Shown here piece after piece: positions 1-9,644 of a stretch of DNA of 59,420 nt. A program made the position numbers and the translations under genes. The first letter of the stretch is position 1; each line of letters opens with the position of its first letter. The notes beneath the pieces were generated by a model. That model was not told the DNA's origin. It did not search any database and saw only the letters and a program-made list of their open reading frames with translations. Origin of the DNA: Campylobacter jejuni (GTDB lineage Bacteria > Campylobacterota > Campylobacteria > Campylobacterales > Campylobacteraceae); NCBI GenBank assembly GCA_014305285.1, contig JACRSG010000005.1, positions 1 to 59,420 on the forward strand, written 5' to 3'.

Positions 1-1
1 A

Positions 2-175
2 GAAAGTATCAAAGAACAAACTGCAGGTATCACTCAAATCAATGACAGTGTAGCTCAAATTGATCAAACAACTAAAGATAATGTTGAAATTGCTAATGAA
101 TCAGCTATTATTTCTAATACAGTCAGTGATATAGCTAATAATATCTTAGAAGATGTTAAGAAGAAGAGGTTTTAA
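2..175 (+). CDS. Methyl-accepting chemotaxis protein, C-terminal end (partial)
   Basis: This is the last 57 codons of a gene that begins before the window. The translation is rich in Q, N, D, S and I in a heptad-like pattern (GITQINDSVAQIDQTT), which is typical of the distal coiled coil of a chemoreceptor signalling domain. It ends in a basic KKKRF tail. The frame is open from base 2 to the TAA at 173-175, and a strong hairpin follows at once. The sensory domain is outside the window, so the ligand cannot be judged. Assignment to the receptor family is fairly secure; which receptor (Tlp) it is remains unknown. Confidence 0.8.
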   Translation, partial: ESIKEQTAGITQINDSVAQIDQTTKDNVEIANESAIISNTVSDIANNILEDVKKKRF

Positions 176-180
176 TCTTA

Positions 181-206
181 GACAACTAGCTAAAAAGCTA
201 GTTGTC
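181..206 (+). terminator. Hairpin after the chemoreceptor gene
   Basis: GACAACTAGCT and its exact reverse complement flank an AAAA loop, giving a perfect 11-bp stem that starts 5 bases after the receptor stop codon. There is only a weak T-rich tail (TATATAAG), but position and stem strength make it the likely transcription end. The next gene lies on the opposite strand at 324-842, and 207-323 holds nothing else I can recognise. Confidence 0.75.
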
Positions 207-323
207 TATATAAGTATGAATGCTTTTTTAAGTTCTTTAAGTTTTAATAAAATACTAGAATCATATTATATAAACAAATTATAATACTGAATATTTTTAT
301 GTTAACATTAAGTATTTTTTAAA

Positions 324-842
324 TCAAATGCATTTTAGAGTATGATAAAATTCAGGATTGTTAAAACTTGGAGGAAAAGGAACACTAGCTCTAAATTCTT
401 TATAGGTATTCCCTGGAAGTGTATCTATAATTTCTATAGTATAGGAAACGCTTGTATTTTGCATTTTGGCATTACGGATATTTTTATCGTTAAAAATTTC
501 ACCTCCTACTTGTTTTTCGTTTAATATGCTAAGTATCAAATAGCATTTTCTAATTTCAAATTTAGTAAGATTTTGAACTTTTCCACTTATGATAACACTT
601 TCATGTCTTAGATCTCTTGTATAGGTTAGTTTGCTAAGATCGGCTTGAGTGGTGAATTGATTGATTGTTAAAAAAATAGAATATATCAAAAGCGCAGTAA
701 AAATAGTTGCTGTGGTATAAGAAATCAAGGCCATTTCTTTTTGTTTGATTTTTAGAAAAATTAAAATACAAATCAAAGCGAAGCAAATAAGCAAAATAAT
801 AAAAGCTATAATATGAAAAATCGTAAAATGCATTAAAAACAC
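324..842 (-). CDS. DUF2393-type membrane protein (Cj0266c-like)
   Basis: A 172-aa protein with two hydrophobic segments near the N-terminus (about residues 5-30 and 37-62), followed by a soluble domain of about 100 residues predicted to be mostly beta. A segment reading SGKVQNLTKFEIRKCYLIL recalls FxxGxV(x)N beta-sandwich domains. It overlaps the upstream gene (833-1363) by 10 bases, and the two share the same layout, so they look like tandem paralogues. They follow the SPFH-protein gene in one minus-strand operon, as in C. jejuni. The function is unknown; a role at the inner membrane with the SPFH protein is inferred from context only. Confidence 0.75.
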   Translation of the reverse strand: MFLMHFTIFHIIAFIILLICFALICILIFLKIKQKEMALISYTTATIFTALLIYSIFLTINQFTTQADLSKLTYTRDLRHESVIISGKVQNLTKFEIRKCYLILSILNEKQVGGEIFNDKNIRNAKMQNTSVSYTIEIIDTLPGNTYKEFRASVPFPPSFNNPEFYHTLKCI

Positions 843-1363
843 TCCGAAACTAAGCGTATGGTATAGTTATTTTCATAGTTAAAATTTTCAAAAGAAATTC
901 TTTTAAATTGTGTTGTGTTTTTCTTTAGATCTTTAATTTCTCTACTTTTTTGTCTAAAAGGGATAAATTTCTTTTTATATTCTTCTATGATGTTATCATT
1001 AGGTATTTTATCTGCAAAAATTTTAGCTGTAATTTTACATTCTTTAAAATTATTTTTTGAATTATTTGTAATGTTAAAATCAACAACTAAATCATTTGAG
1101 CTTTGTATTATTTTTTGATCTGTGATAGCGGTTTTTCGAGTTCTTACTTCATTATCTATAAGTTTATATCCATAGATATAAACTAAAAAACAAATAATAA
1201 TGTCAAATGCGATAATAAAAAGTGCCACTATAGGCCTATGGCGTAAAAATATGCAAAGAAGTAAAACACAAGTGAAGAGAAAAAAAACTAATAAAATCAG
1301 CATATAATCTACTAAATATAAATGAGTAGTGTAAAAAAGCACGATTTCTCTTAGTTTCTCCAC
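833..1363 (-). CDS. DUF2393-type membrane protein (Cj0267c-like)
   Basis: A 176-aa protein with two membrane segments (about residues 18-40 and 45-67) and then a C-terminal soluble domain containing DFNITNNSKNNFKECKIT, the counterpart of the same motif in its downstream neighbour. It starts 11 bases after the SPFH gene stop and overlaps the next gene by 10 bases, so the three genes are probably translated from one mRNA. No enzymatic motif is visible. The name rests on recalled similarity of layout and position to C. jejuni Cj0267c; the role is unknown. Confidence 0.75.
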   Translation of the reverse strand: MEKLREIVLFYTTHLYLVDYMLILLVFFLFTCVLLLCIFLRHRPIVALFIIAFDIIICFLVYIYGYKLIDNEVRTRKTAITDQKIIQSSNDLVVDFNITNNSKNNFKECKITAKIFADKIPNDNIIEEYKKKFIPFRQKSREIKDLKKNTTQFKRISFENFNYENNYTIRLVSECF

Positions 1364-1374
1364 TTTACATCCTT

Positions 1375-2463
1375 TTAGTTCATGTTGACAGAACTTTGCT
1401 TTTTAGCATCTTTAGTATCAACCCAAATATTTGGCACTGCTCCGCCTGGAGTTAAGAAAATTTTAGCATCTTGATTGACTTTTAAAGCTTCATTAAATTC
1501 TTTTTGAGTTTCAATTTGCTTTAAATTGAGCAAAGGAGTGTTTAAGCTGTTTGCGATTTCTTTATTAGAATAAGCTTGTGCATCTGCTTCTATTTTAACA
1601 GCCATGGCTTTACCTTTGGCACTGATTATGGTTGCGTTTGCTTCCCCTTCAGCTAAGGCAGCTTTTTTTAAGGCTTCTTGATTAGCTCTTTCTACTTCAT
1701 ATTTGGTTCTTTCAGCTTCTTGTTTTGCAATTTGGACGCGTTCAATTTGTTCTTTTACTTTTAAAGGTAAAATAATTTCTCTAAGTTGCACAGCACGAAG
1801 TTCTACAGGTTCGTTTGGTTGGGATTCTATAGTTTTTCTTATACCTTCTTCTATTTGAGCGGCTATTGTATTACGATTAGTAGGAAGTTCTTCGGCTGTA
1901 TATTTTCCTACAACACTTCGCACTACATCGCGAACAACTGGATCGATAATTTTATTTTCCCAATTTAAGCTCCAAGTAGCTATAGTTTGAGGAACTTGCA
2001 AAGGATTTAAGCGGTATTGTACTGTAACATCGATAGATACAGGCAATCCACGAGAGTCAAGTACAGAAATACTATTTTTATTAATAACACCTGAGCCTGA
2101 AGATAAGTTTTCATTACTTCCTTCTATAGAAGCATAGTTGATTTGTCTTACTCTGGTATCGATTATGGTTATTTTTTGTACAAAAGGTAAGAAAAAGTGA
2201 AGTCCTGGTTCCAATGGATTTGGGTCATATTTACCTGTTGTTGATTTAATTCCCATTTCTCCAGAATTTATTACCATAAAAGGTTTTGCAACGATTAAAC
2301 ATAAAACAATAATAATCACCCCATAAACAAACGGAGAGAATTTCCCAAAACCTTTAAAATTAAATTCTGGTGCTTTGAAATTGAAATTTTGACGGTTGTT
2401 GTTTCCATTATTGTTAGAATTTCCATTTTTTTTATTGAAATAATCATTCAAATCAGCTGGCAT
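1375..2463 (-). CDS. SPFH/Band 7 (prohibitin-like, HflK-like) membrane protein
   Basis: A 362-aa protein. An N-terminal N/G-rich cytoplasmic stretch (about residues 1-40) is followed by one membrane segment (about 45-65) and an SPFH domain (VINSGEMGIKSTTGKYDP, then LEPGLHFFLPF and IDTRVRQI). A charged helical region rich in A, E and K follows (about 230-290). This is the layout of HflK and prohibitins, which form ring assemblies at the inner membrane and modulate FtsH. It is the Cj0268c equivalent. It lies 12 bases downstream of ilvE and precedes the two DUF2393 genes. The family is clear; a precise HflK role is inference. Confidence 0.9.
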   Translation of the reverse strand: MPADLNDYFNKKNGNSNNNGNNNRQNFNFKAPEFNFKGFGKFSPFVYGVIIIVLCLIVAKPFMVINSGEMGIKSTTGKYDPNPLEPGLHFFLPFVQKITIIDTRVRQINYASIEGSNENLSSGSGVINKNSISVLDSRGLPVSIDVTVQYRLNPLQVPQTIATWSLNWENKIIDPVVRDVVRSVVGKYTAEELPTNRNTIAAQIEEGIRKTIESQPNEPVELRAVQLREIILPLKVKEQIERVQIAKQEAERTKYEVERANQEALKKAALAEGEANATIISAKGKAMAVKIEADAQAYSNKEIANSLNTPLLNLKQIETQKEFNEALKVNQDAKIFLTPGGAVPNIWVDTKDAKKQSSVNMN

Positions 2464-2475
2464 TTATTTCCTTTT

Positions 2476-3390
2476 TCAAATATAAGTTAGCATAGATGCG
2501 TATTTTTCATTGCGTCCATAAACTACATCAAAATAAGCATCTTGAAGTTTTTTAGTTATAGATCCTCTTAAACCATTTCCTATTATTCTTGCATCAATAT
2601 TGTTAATAGGAGTGATTTCAGCGGCTGTTCCGGTAAAAAATGCTTCATCAGCAGTATAAACTTCATCTCTTGAAATTCTTTGACGAAGTATAGTGATACC
2701 AAGATCATGAGCGATTTTAAGTACTGTATCTTGAGTAATACTTTTTAAAGAAAAATCATTTGGAGGTGTGATTAAAACTCCATCTTTTACAATAAAGAGA
2801 CATTCTCCTGTTCCTTCCGCGACAAAACCTTCTTCATCAAGCATTAGAGCTTCTTCATAGCCTGCTTCAATAGCTTCAAATTTTGCAATTTGAGAGTTAA
2901 GATAATTCGCGCTTGCTTTAGCTTTTCCCATGCATGATTTAACGCTATTTCTTGCAAAAGATGAAATTTTTACTTTTATACCTTTTTCTAAACCTTCTTC
3001 TCCAAGGTAAGCACCCCATTCCCAAGCTGCAATCCCAACTCTTACAGGAGCTTTTATATGATAAAGCCCCATAACTCCATCGCCTAAGAAAATCAAAGGG
3101 CGGATATAAACATTGCTTTTAAAATTGTTCGCTTTTAAGAGTTCAATTTGTGCATTTTCAAGCTCTTTTTGAGAAAAAGGACAATTTAAAAGAGTAATTT
3201 TTGCAGACTCTAAAAGTCTTTTGGTGTGATTTTCAAGTCTGAAAATTGCTAAGCCTTTATCTGTTTTATAGGCTCTAGTTCCTTCAAAAACAGCATTGCC
3301 ATAATGTAAAGAATGGGTTAAAAAGTGCAAAGTTGCATCTTTAAAATCAACTAATTTTCCATCCATCCAAATTTTATCTGCTGAGATCAT
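2476..3390 (-). CDS. ilvE: Branched-chain amino acid aminotransferase
   Basis: A 304-aa class IV PLP aminotransferase that transfers the amino group in the last step of Leu, Ile and Val synthesis. Visible signatures include YGNAVFEGTRAY near residue 31, the region around SANYLNSQIAKFEA with the preceding lysine GKAKAS that probably binds PLP, EGTGECLFIV, and the C-terminal EAFFTGTAAEITPI. Length is normal for the family. The start is set by MISADKIWMDGK. It is the first gene of the minus-strand group with the SPFH gene; the 172-bp divergent spacer upstream presumably holds its promoter. Confidence 0.95.
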   Translation of the reverse strand: MISADKIWMDGKLVDFKDATLHFLTHSLHYGNAVFEGTRAYKTDKGLAIFRLENHTKRLLESAKITLLNCPFSQKELENAQIELLKANNFKSNVYIRPLIFLGDGVMGLYHIKAPVRVGIAAWEWGAYLGEEGLEKGIKVKISSFARNSVKSCMGKAKASANYLNSQIAKFEAIEAGYEEALMLDEEGFVAEGTGECLFIVKDGVLITPPNDFSLKSITQDTVLKIAHDLGITILRQRISRDEVYTADEAFFTGTAAEITPINNIDARIIGNGLRGSITKKLQDAYFDVVYGRNEKYASMLTYI

Positions 3391-3412
3391 TTTTTACCTT
3401 TTATAGTTGTTT

Positions 3413-3437
3413 TTCTTAAAAAGTATTATTTTAAGAA
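3413..3437. repeat. AT-rich inverted repeat upstream of ilvE
   Basis: TTCTTAAAA and TTTTAAGAA form a perfect 9-bp inverted repeat around a 7-base loop, 23 bases upstream of the ilvE start in the divergent ilvE/tautomerase spacer (3391-3562). It could be an operator or a chance product of the AT-rich composition. I cannot tell which. Confidence 0.3.
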
Positions 3438-3562
3438 TAAATTGGGATTTTATCAAAAATATACTAATAATAAGCTTTTATTAAATTAAGGTTTTTTGTT
3501 AAAAGAAATATTAGGTATTTTTTGAAATAATTATGAAAAATTATCGTTAAAAAGGAGAAATT

Positions 3563-3769
3563 GTGCCATTAGTAAATATCAAATTAGCAAAACCGGCTTT
3601 AAGCAAGGAACAAAAAGCGGAACTTATAGCCGATATTACCGAACTTTTAAGTGTAAAATATAGTAAAAATAAAGAAAGAGTTGTAGTGGTTTTAGAAGAT
3701 ATAGAAAATTATGACATAGGCTTTGGTGGAGAAAGTGTAGAAGTTATTAAAGCAAAGGCAAGCAAATGA
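3563..3769 (+). CDS. 4-oxalocrotonate tautomerase family protein
   Basis: A 68-aa protein starting at GTG with a good AAGGAG site 9 bases upstream. After removal of the initiator residue the chain begins PLVNIKLAKP, so it has the N-terminal proline that is the catalytic base in the 4-OT/macrophomate tautomerase superfamily. Length (about 62-70) is normal. It overlaps the peroxiredoxin gene by 4 bases (ATGA), giving an operon with bcp and queH, as at C. jejuni Cj0270-Cj0272. The physiological substrate is unknown; Campylobacter is not expected to run the catechol meta-cleavage pathway in which 4-OT was found. Confidence 0.9.
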   Translation: MPLVNIKLAKPALSKEQKAELIADITELLSVKYSKNKERVVVVLEDIENYDIGFGGESVEVIKAKASK

Positions 3770-4221
3770 GTTTAAACATAGGAGATAAGGCACCTCAATT
3801 TGAGCTTTTAAATCAAGATGGGGTAAAAATAGCATTAAAAGATTTTATCGGCAAAAAGGTGATTTTGTATTTTTATCCAAAAGATAATACTCCAGGTTGT
3901 ACTACAGAGGCTTGTGATTTTAGTGTAAATTATGATAAATTTGGTGATAAAGATGCAGTGATTATTGGCATCAGTCCTGATAGCGTGGCAAGTCATGAAA
4001 AATTTATCTCTAAATTTGATTTAAAACATATTTTGCTTAGTGATAGCGAAAAAGAAGTCGCTAAAGCTTATGGAGCTTGGGGGATTAAGAAAAATTACGG
4101 AAAAGAATATGAAGGTCTTATTCGTTCTACTTTTATTATCGACGAAGTAGGGAACATTGCTCAAATTTATAGCAATGTTCGTGTAAAAGATCATGCTTTA
4201 AAAGTGCTTGAAAGTCTTTAA
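3766..4221 (+). CDS. bcp: Thiol peroxidase, Bcp/PrxQ family
   Basis: A 151-aa peroxiredoxin that reduces hydroperoxides with thiols. The active-site motif YFYPKDNTPGCTTEACDF carries the peroxidatic Cys near residue 45 and a second Cys five residues later (CTTEAC), the PrxQ resolving-cysteine spacing. The C-terminal arginine region IRSTFIIDE is also present. It is translationally coupled on both sides (4-base overlap with the tautomerase gene, 1-base overlap with queH). It matches C. jejuni Bcp, part of the cell's peroxide defence. Confidence 0.93.
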   Translation: MSLNIGDKAPQFELLNQDGVKIALKDFIGKKVILYFYPKDNTPGCTTEACDFSVNYDKFGDKDAVIIGISPDSVASHEKFISKFDLKHILLSDSEKEVAKAYGAWGIKKNYGKEYEGLIRSTFIIDEVGNIAQIYSNVRVKDHALKVLESL

Positions 4222-5312
4222 TGCTAGTGCATATTTGCTGCAGTGTGGATAGTCATTATTTTATTGAAGAGCTTAGAAAGACTTATCCTAATGAAAAAAT
4301 CGTAGGGTATTTTTATGATCCAAATATCCATCCTCTAAGCGAATATGAATTAAGATTTTTAGATGTAAAACGATCTTGTGATAAACTTGGTATTAAGCTT
4401 TATAAGGGTGAGTATGAATATGAAAAATGGCTTAATGCTGTGCGTGGTTATGAAGACGATCCTGAAAAGGGTACAAGATGTGAAATTTGTTTTGATTTAA
4501 GAATGGGATCTAGCGTTGAATTTGCAGCTAAAATAGGAGAAAAAAAGCTTACTACTACGCTTTTGACTAGCCCTAAAAAAGATTTAGAGCAGTTAAAAAA
4601 TGCTTTGCAAAAACAATGTGAGCCTTATGGAGTAGAGTTTTTAGTCCCTGATTTTCGTAAAAACGGCGGCACTCAAAGGCAGTTTGCTTTAGCAAAAAAA
4701 GAAATGCTTTATCATCAAAATTATTGTGGCTGTATTTATGGACTTAAAAAACAAAAACAAGATAAGAATTTCATTGATGAATTAATGTCTCCTGTAAATA
4801 AGCAAATTTTACCTGCAAGTATAGAAGCAAGAATAGCTCTTTATAAAAAGGTAGTTTTATGGGAAAAAAAAGATATAAAATTTGACATTTTAAGAGAGAA
4901 ATTTTTAAATTATCGTCTTTTAAGTGCTTTGATAAAATTGGATAAAAAGCCTGTTAAATCTCATATTTTGTTTTATTCGCATTTCAAAAACGCTTATACA
5001 AGATTTTCTTTAAATGAAGAAAACTTAAAACAGAATTTAAAAGAAGGTTTTTACAGAAGCACTAAAGATGAAATGGTTTTTATGGAATTTTGGCGTTTTA
5101 ATGCATTTTTTAAAAACAAATGGAAAAATTTTGAAGATTTTTTAAAAAAACCTTTGAGTGTGCAAGCAGAAATTCAATGGCGTAATAAATTGTTCGGAGT
5201 TTACAATCTTAGCCCTATCATTATACTTGAAAATATTTTACCTTCAAGATATGAAGTGATAGCAAAAAGTGAAATTTATCATGATAATCAAGAGATACTT
5301 GTAAAAATTTAA
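4221..5312 (+). CDS. queH: Epoxyqueuosine reductase QueH (DUF208)
   Basis: A 363-aa protein. The N-terminal about 180 residues are the DUF208/QueH domain: HICCSVDS with vicinal cysteines near residue 6, FYDPNIHPLSEYE, TRCEICFDLRM near residue 90 and a later CGC motif near 171. QueH reduces epoxyqueuosine to queuosine in tRNA and uses a 4Fe-4S cluster bound by these cysteines. It is longer than single-domain QueH (about 180-220 aa); the C-terminal half, rich in K, F and N, has no motif I recognise. It starts at the last base of the bcp stop codon. Confidence 0.88.
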   Translation: MLVHICCSVDSHYFIEELRKTYPNEKIVGYFYDPNIHPLSEYELRFLDVKRSCDKLGIKLYKGEYEYEKWLNAVRGYEDDPEKGTRCEICFDLRMGSSVEFAAKIGEKKLTTTLLTSPKKDLEQLKNALQKQCEPYGVEFLVPDFRKNGGTQRQFALAKKEMLYHQNYCGCIYGLKKQKQDKNFIDELMSPVNKQILPASIEARIALYKKVVLWEKKDIKFDILREKFLNYRLLSALIKLDKKPVKSHILFYSHFKNAYTRFSLNEENLKQNLKEGFYRSTKDEMVFMEFWRFNAFFKNKWKNFEDFLKKPLSVQAEIQWRNKLFGVYNLSPIIILENILPSRYEVIAKSEIYHDNQEILVKI

Positions 5313-5405
5313 GAAATTTATTAAGAAAAACTTTTTTGTTAATGTAATTTTTAATGATTTTTTTATATAATGAAATTTTTAATTGTTTTCAAGGTTAATT
5401 TAATA

Positions 5406-5846
5406 ATGATAGATGTAATCCAAATTCAAGAAATCTTACCACACCGTTATCCTTTTTTACTAGTAGATAAAATTACAGAATTAAAAGTGAAAGAAGTGGT
5501 GCGTGGATATAAAAATATCAGTATAAGTGATCATGTTTTTATGGGACATTTTCCAGGGCATCCTATTTATCCTGGAGTCTTGATTTTAGAAGGTATGGCT
5601 CAAACAGGTGGAGTTTTAGCTTTTGAAAGTATGGAAGATAAAGTGGATCCAAAAAGTAAAGTAGTATATTTTACAGGTATAGATGGAGCAAAATTTAGAA
5701 ATCCTGTGCGTCCTGGCGATAGACTTGATTACGAAATGAGCGTGGTTAAAAATCGTGGCAATATGTGGATTTTTAAAGGGCAAGCTTTTGTAGATGGAAA
5801 TTTAGTTGCAGAGGCTGAACTTAAAGCTATGATAGTGGATAAATAA
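5406..5846 (+). CDS. fabZ: 3-hydroxyacyl-ACP dehydratase
   Basis: A 146-aa hot-dog-fold dehydratase of fatty-acid elongation. Motifs: [11 protein letters not shown] near the start, [20 protein letters not shown] with the catalytic His and the Glu in ILEGMAQ, and [15 protein letters not shown]. The start at 5406 is chosen because AAGGTT lies 9 bases upstream and the family begins close to [16 protein letters not shown]. An upstream in-frame ATG at 5370 would add 12 hydrophobic residues with no ribosome site. It overlaps lpxA by one base (TAATG), the usual fabZ-lpxA coupling. Confidence 0.95.
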   Translation: MIDVIQIQEILPHRYPFLLVDKITELKVKEVVRGYKNISISDHVFMGHFPGHPIYPGVLILEGMAQTGGVLAFESMEDKVDPKSKVVYFTGIDGAKFRNPVRPGDRLDYEMSVVKNRGNMWIFKGQAFVDGNLVAEAELKAMIVDK

Positions 5847-6637
5847 TGAACAAAATTCATCCAAGTGCGGTGATTGAAGAGGGTGCACAACTTGGTGACG
5901 ATGTGGTAATAGAAGCTTATGCTTATGTAAGTAAAGATGCTAAAATAGGCAATGATGTTATCATCAAACAAGGCGCTCGAATTCTTTCAGATACAACTAT
6001 AGGCGATCATTCTCGTGTATTTTCTTATGCTATAGTGGGGGACATTCCTCAAGACATATCTTATAAAGAAGAACAAAAAAGTGGTGTTATTATAGGAAAA
6101 AACGCAACTATTAGAGAATTTGCAACGATAAATTCGGGCACAGCTAAAGGAGATGGTTTTACTCGTATAGGGGATAATGCTTTTATTATGGCTTATTGTC
6201 ATATTGCTCATGATTGTCTTTTAGGGAATAATATTATTTTAGCTAATAACGCAACTTTAGCAGGACATGTAGAGCTTGAAGATTTTACAGTTGTAGGCGG
6301 GCTTACACCTATTCATCAGTTTGTCAAAGTAGGGGAAGGTTGTATGATAGCAGGAGCAAGTGCACTTTCTCAGGATATAGTGCCTTTTTGTTTAGCAGAA
6401 GGAAATCGTGCAAGTATTAGAAGTTTAAATTTAGTAGGAATTCGCCGACGTTTTGATAAAGATGAAGTAGATAGACTCAGCAGAGCTTTTAAAACTTTAT
6501 TTAGACAAGGGGACTTAAAAGAAAATGCTAAAAATTTGCTTGAAAAACAAGAAAGTGAAAATGTTAAAAAAATGTGTCATTTTATATTAGAAACAAAGCG
6601 TGGAATTCCTGTTTATAGGGGTAAAAATAATGCCTAG
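5846..6637 (+). CDS. lpxA: UDP-N-acetylglucosamine O-acyltransferase
   Basis: A 263-aa left-handed beta-helix acyltransferase that puts the first acyl chain on UDP-GlcNAc in lipid A synthesis. Many hexapeptide repeats are visible ([20 protein letters not shown], then [13 protein letters not shown]). The catalytic His is in [12 protein letters not shown] near residue 120, followed by [20 protein letters not shown]. The C-terminal helical bundle starts with [18 protein letters not shown]. It overlaps fabZ by 1 base and clpX by 8 bases. Confidence 0.96.
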   Translation: MNKIHPSAVIEEGAQLGDDVVIEAYAYVSKDAKIGNDVIIKQGARILSDTTIGDHSRVFSYAIVGDIPQDISYKEEQKSGVIIGKNATIREFATINSGTAKGDGFTRIGDNAFIMAYCHIAHDCLLGNNIILANNATLAGHVELEDFTVVGGLTPIHQFVKVGEGCMIAGASALSQDIVPFCLAEGNRASIRSLNLVGIRRRFDKDEVDRLSRAFKTLFRQGDLKENAKNLLEKQESENVKKMCHFILETKRGIPVYRGKNNA

Positions 6638-7853
6638 AAAATGTAGTTTTTGCAATGAAGTGGAGAATCCACAAAGAAGAATTTTAGCAAATGAAAATGA
6701 CGATGCTTTTATTTGTGAATATTGCGTTGAAGGTGCTTATAGTATTATTTACGGAGAAGAAAAAGAATTTAAAGAACGTAAACAAAGCCATAATACAGAA
6801 TTTAAAGATATCACTCCAAAAGAATTAAAAGCTTATTTAGATCGTTATGTTATAGGACAAGATAGAGCTAAAAAAGTTTTTAGTGTTGGGGTATATAATC
6901 ATTATAAAAGACTTTTTAAAGCTCAATTTCAAGATGATGATACAGAGCTTTTTAAATCAAATATTTTACTTGTTGGACCAACAGGAAGTGGAAAAACTTT
7001 ATTAGCACAAACTTTAGCTAAATTTTTAGATGTACCTATAGCAATTTGTGATGCAACTTCTTTAACTGAAGCAGGATATGTGGGCGAGGATGTAGAAAAT
7101 ATTTTAACGCGTCTTTTGCAAGCTGCAGATGGAGATGTGGAAAGAGCTCAAAAAGGTATAGTTTTTATTGATGAAATTGATAAAATTGCTAGAATGAGTG
7201 AAAATCGTTCTATTACCCGTGATGTAAGTGGAGAGGGTGTGCAACAAGCTTTACTTAAGATTATCGAAGGAAGTTTGGTAAATATTCCACCAAAAGGAGG
7301 AAGAAAACATCCAAATCAAGAGTTTATACAAATTGACACTTCAAACATTTTATTTATTTGTGGTGGAGCTTTTGATGGTTTGGAAACTATCTTAAAAAGA
7401 AAACTTGGTGATAAGGTTGTAGGTTTTTTTGATGATGGAAAAGAAGAAAATAAAGCTTTGCTTGAGAAAATCGAACCTGATGATTTGGTGCATTTTGGTT
7501 TAATTCCTGAGCTTATAGGTCGTTTGCATGTGATTGCATCTTTAAATGAGCTTAATGAAGAGGATATGATAAGAATTTTAATTGAACCTAAAAATGCTAT
7601 TGTTAAACAATATCAAAAGCTTTTTGCTATCGATGGGGTAAATTTAAAATTTGAAGAAGATGCTTTAAGAGCTATCGCACAACTTGCATTGGAAAGAAAA
7701 ACAGGGGCTAGAGGGCTTAGAAGTATTATAGAAGAAATGATGGTGGATTTAATGTTTGAGTTACCAGAATATAAAAACTATGATATTGTAATAACCAAAG
7801 AAGTTGTTAAAGACAATGCAAAAGCATTATTAATAAAAAGAAAAATAAGTTAA
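6630..7853 (+). CDS. clpX: ATP-dependent Clp protease, unfoldase subunit ClpX
   Basis: A 407-aa AAA+ unfoldase that delivers substrates to ClpP. It has the N-terminal C4 zinc finger ([10 protein letters not shown] ... CEYC), Walker A GPTGSGKT, Walker [10 protein letters not shown], a sensor/arginine region [12 protein letters not shown] and sensor 2 [12 protein letters not shown] in KVVGFFDDG sits where the ClpP-contacting IGF loop is expected. The start at 6630 gives the family N-terminus MPRKCSFC; the longer ORF start at 6600 would add 10 residues inside lpxA. It overlaps lpxA by 8 bases and is followed 11 bases later by mreB. Confidence 0.96.
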   Translation: MPRKCSFCNEVENPQRRILANENDDAFICEYCVEGAYSIIYGEEKEFKERKQSHNTEFKDITPKELKAYLDRYVIGQDRAKKVFSVGVYNHYKRLFKAQFQDDDTELFKSNILLVGPTGSGKTLLAQTLAKFLDVPIAICDATSLTEAGYVGEDVENILTRLLQAADGDVERAQKGIVFIDEIDKIARMSENRSITRDVSGEGVQQALLKIIEGSLVNIPPKGGRKHPNQEFIQIDTSNILFICGGAFDGLETILKRKLGDKVVGFFDDGKEENKALLEKIEPDDLVHFGLIPELIGRLHVIASLNELNEEDMIRILIEPKNAIVKQYQKLFAIDGVNLKFEEDALRAIAQLALERKTGARGLRSIIEEMMVDLMFELPEYKNYDIVITKEVVKDNAKALLIKRKIS

Positions 7854-7864
7854 AAAGGATAGAA

Positions 7865-8905
7865 ATGATATTAGATCAACTTATAGGATTTTTTTCTAGT
7901 GATATGGGAATTGATTTAGGAACAGCTAATACGCTAGTTTTGGTAAAAGATAAAGGCATAGTGATTAATGAGCCTTCTGTTGTGGCAGTTGAAAGAGAAA
8001 GGTATGGTTCCAAAGCAAAAATTTTAGCCGTAGGTAAAGAAGCTAAAGATATGGTAGGAAAGACTCCAGGTAATATTGAAGCTATTCGTCCTATGAAAGA
8101 TGGTGTGATTGCAGATTTTGATATGACTGAAAAAATGATCCGTTATTTTATAGAAAAAACACATCGTAGAAAAAGTTTTTTACGCCCTAGGATTATCATT
8201 TCTGTTCCTTATGGTTTAACTCAAGTTGAAAGAAAAGCAGTAAGAGAAAGTGCTTTAAGTGCAGGTGCAAGAGAGGTGTTTTTGATCGAAGAACCTATGG
8301 CAGCGGCTATAGGTGCAAGTTTGCCTATACAAGAACCTAAAGGAAATTTGGTAGTAGATATAGGGGGTGGAACTACTGAAATCGGAGTGATTTCTTTAGG
8401 TGGACTTGTGATTTCAAAGTCTATTCGTACGGCTGGAGATAAGCTTGATATGAGTATAGTTAACTATGTAAAAGAAAAATACAATCTTATCATAGGTGAA
8501 AGAACCGGTGAAGAGATTAAAATCACTATAGGTTCAGCAATCCAGCTTCCAAAAGAACTTTCTATGGTAGTAAAAGGACGTGATCAAGTAAGTGGACTTT
8601 TAAGTCGTATTGAACTTACAAGTGAAGATGTAAGAGAGGCAATGCGTGAGTATTTAAAAGAAATTGCTGATGCTTTAAAAATGGTTCTTGAAATGATGCC
8701 GCCTGATTTAGCAAGTGATATAGTAGAAAATGGTGTGGTTTTAACAGGTGGTGGAGCATTAATCCGTGGTCTTGATAAATATTTAAGTGAAATTGTTCGT
8801 TTGCCAGTTTATATCGCAGATGAACCACTTTTAGCTGTAGCAAAAGGAACAGGTAAAGCTTTAGAGGAAATTTCATTATTACAACAATTAACCAATGAAG
8901 AATAA
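7865..8905 (+). CDS. mreB: Rod-shape determining protein MreB
   Basis: A 346-aa bacterial actin that organises the elongasome along the inner membrane. Motifs: phosphate loop [12 protein letters not shown] near residue 14, second phosphate loop [18 protein letters not shown], adenosine motif [16 protein letters not shown]. Length is typical. The N-terminal amphipathic [14 protein letters not shown] fits membrane binding. It overlaps mreC by 11 bases and sits 11 bases after clpX with an AAGGA site, so clpX-mreB-mreC look co-transcribed. Confidence 0.96.
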   Translation: MILDQLIGFFSSDMGIDLGTANTLVLVKDKGIVINEPSVVAVERERYGSKAKILAVGKEAKDMVGKTPGNIEAIRPMKDGVIADFDMTEKMIRYFIEKTHRRKSFLRPRIIISVPYGLTQVERKAVRESALSAGAREVFLIEEPMAAAIGASLPIQEPKGNLVVDIGGGTTEIGVISLGGLVISKSIRTAGDKLDMSIVNYVKEKYNLIIGERTGEEIKITIGSAIQLPKELSMVVKGRDQVSGLLSRIELTSEDVREAMREYLKEIADALKMVLEMMPPDLASDIVENGVVLTGGGALIRGLDKYLSEIVRLPVYIADEPLLAVAKGTGKALEEISLLQQLTNEE

Positions 8906-9644
8906 GATTTTTTATGTTCTTGTCTTAGCCTTTTTGGTTTTTATATCTTTTTATTATGGAGGACTTATCAAGCAAAATGTTTTCCGTGTCAATGACTTTG
9001 TTATAGGTAATTTTTATAATGTTAAAGATTATTTGGGAGAAAAAATTTCAGAACACTTTAATCAAGCAAATCAGATTCAGCAATTAAAAGCCAGAAATAA
9101 AGAATTAGAAGATATTGCTGTAAAGGTAACTAGTTTTGCAAATCAATTAAATCGTATTTTAGAGGATCAAAATTCTACAAAATATTTACCTCAAGTTTCT
9201 TTAACTAGAGTTATTTCTTATGTTCAATTGAATGATTATAAAAAATTATGGCTAGATTGGAGTAAAATTGCTGTTGGTAAAAATCGTGGCTTAATATATC
9301 AAGGATATACCGCAGGTATAGCTATTAATAAAGATGGTAGAGCAATGGCTCTTTTGCAAGGTGATGATCAGTGTGTTTTTTCTGTTTATATAGGGAAATC
9401 TAAAGCTCCAGGTTTGATTCAAGGTGAAGATGGTAGGGTTGTGGTTAAATTTATTCCAAAATGGGCAAAAATTAATGTTGGAGACGAAATTTTAACAAGC
9501 GGGCTTGATAATATTTTCTTTTCAGATGTCCCTGTTGGGGTTGTGAATAGAGTTGATGATGAAGATATGTATCAAAGTGTAGAAGTAAAGCCTTATGTTA
9601 AGATTAGTATCCCTGCTTATCTTTACATAGTTGATAGTTTATAA
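8895..9644 (+). CDS. mreC: Rod-shape determining protein MreC
   Basis: A 249-aa protein with one N-terminal membrane anchor (about residues 5-22), a coiled coil (about 50-95, [19 protein letters not shown]) and a periplasmic beta domain that recruits PBP2/RodA. Length is in the lower normal range. It overlaps mreB by 11 bases. Its 3' end overlaps the convergent regulator gene of the propionate cluster by 6 bases, so the accessory cluster abuts it without any spacer. In C. jejuni the next gene would be carB. Confidence 0.93.
   Translation: MKNKIFYVLVLAFLVFISFYYGGLIKQNVFRVNDFVIGNFYNVKDYLGEKISEHFNQANQIQQLKARNKELEDIAVKVTSFANQLNRILEDQNSTKYLPQVSLTRVISYVQLNDYKKLWLDWSKIAVGKNRGLIYQGYTAGIAINKDGRAMALLQGDDQCVFSVYIGKSKAPGLIQGEDGRVVVKFIPKWAKINVGDEILTSGLDNIFFSDVPVGVVNRVDDEDMYQSVEVKPYVKISIPAYLYIVDSL

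Noticed and set aside
5987-6211. Antisense open frames within core genes (for example inside lpxA, cheA, dxs and carB).
   Set aside because: They lack ribosome sites and family motifs and lie opposite strongly conserved genes; they are products of AT-rich codon use.
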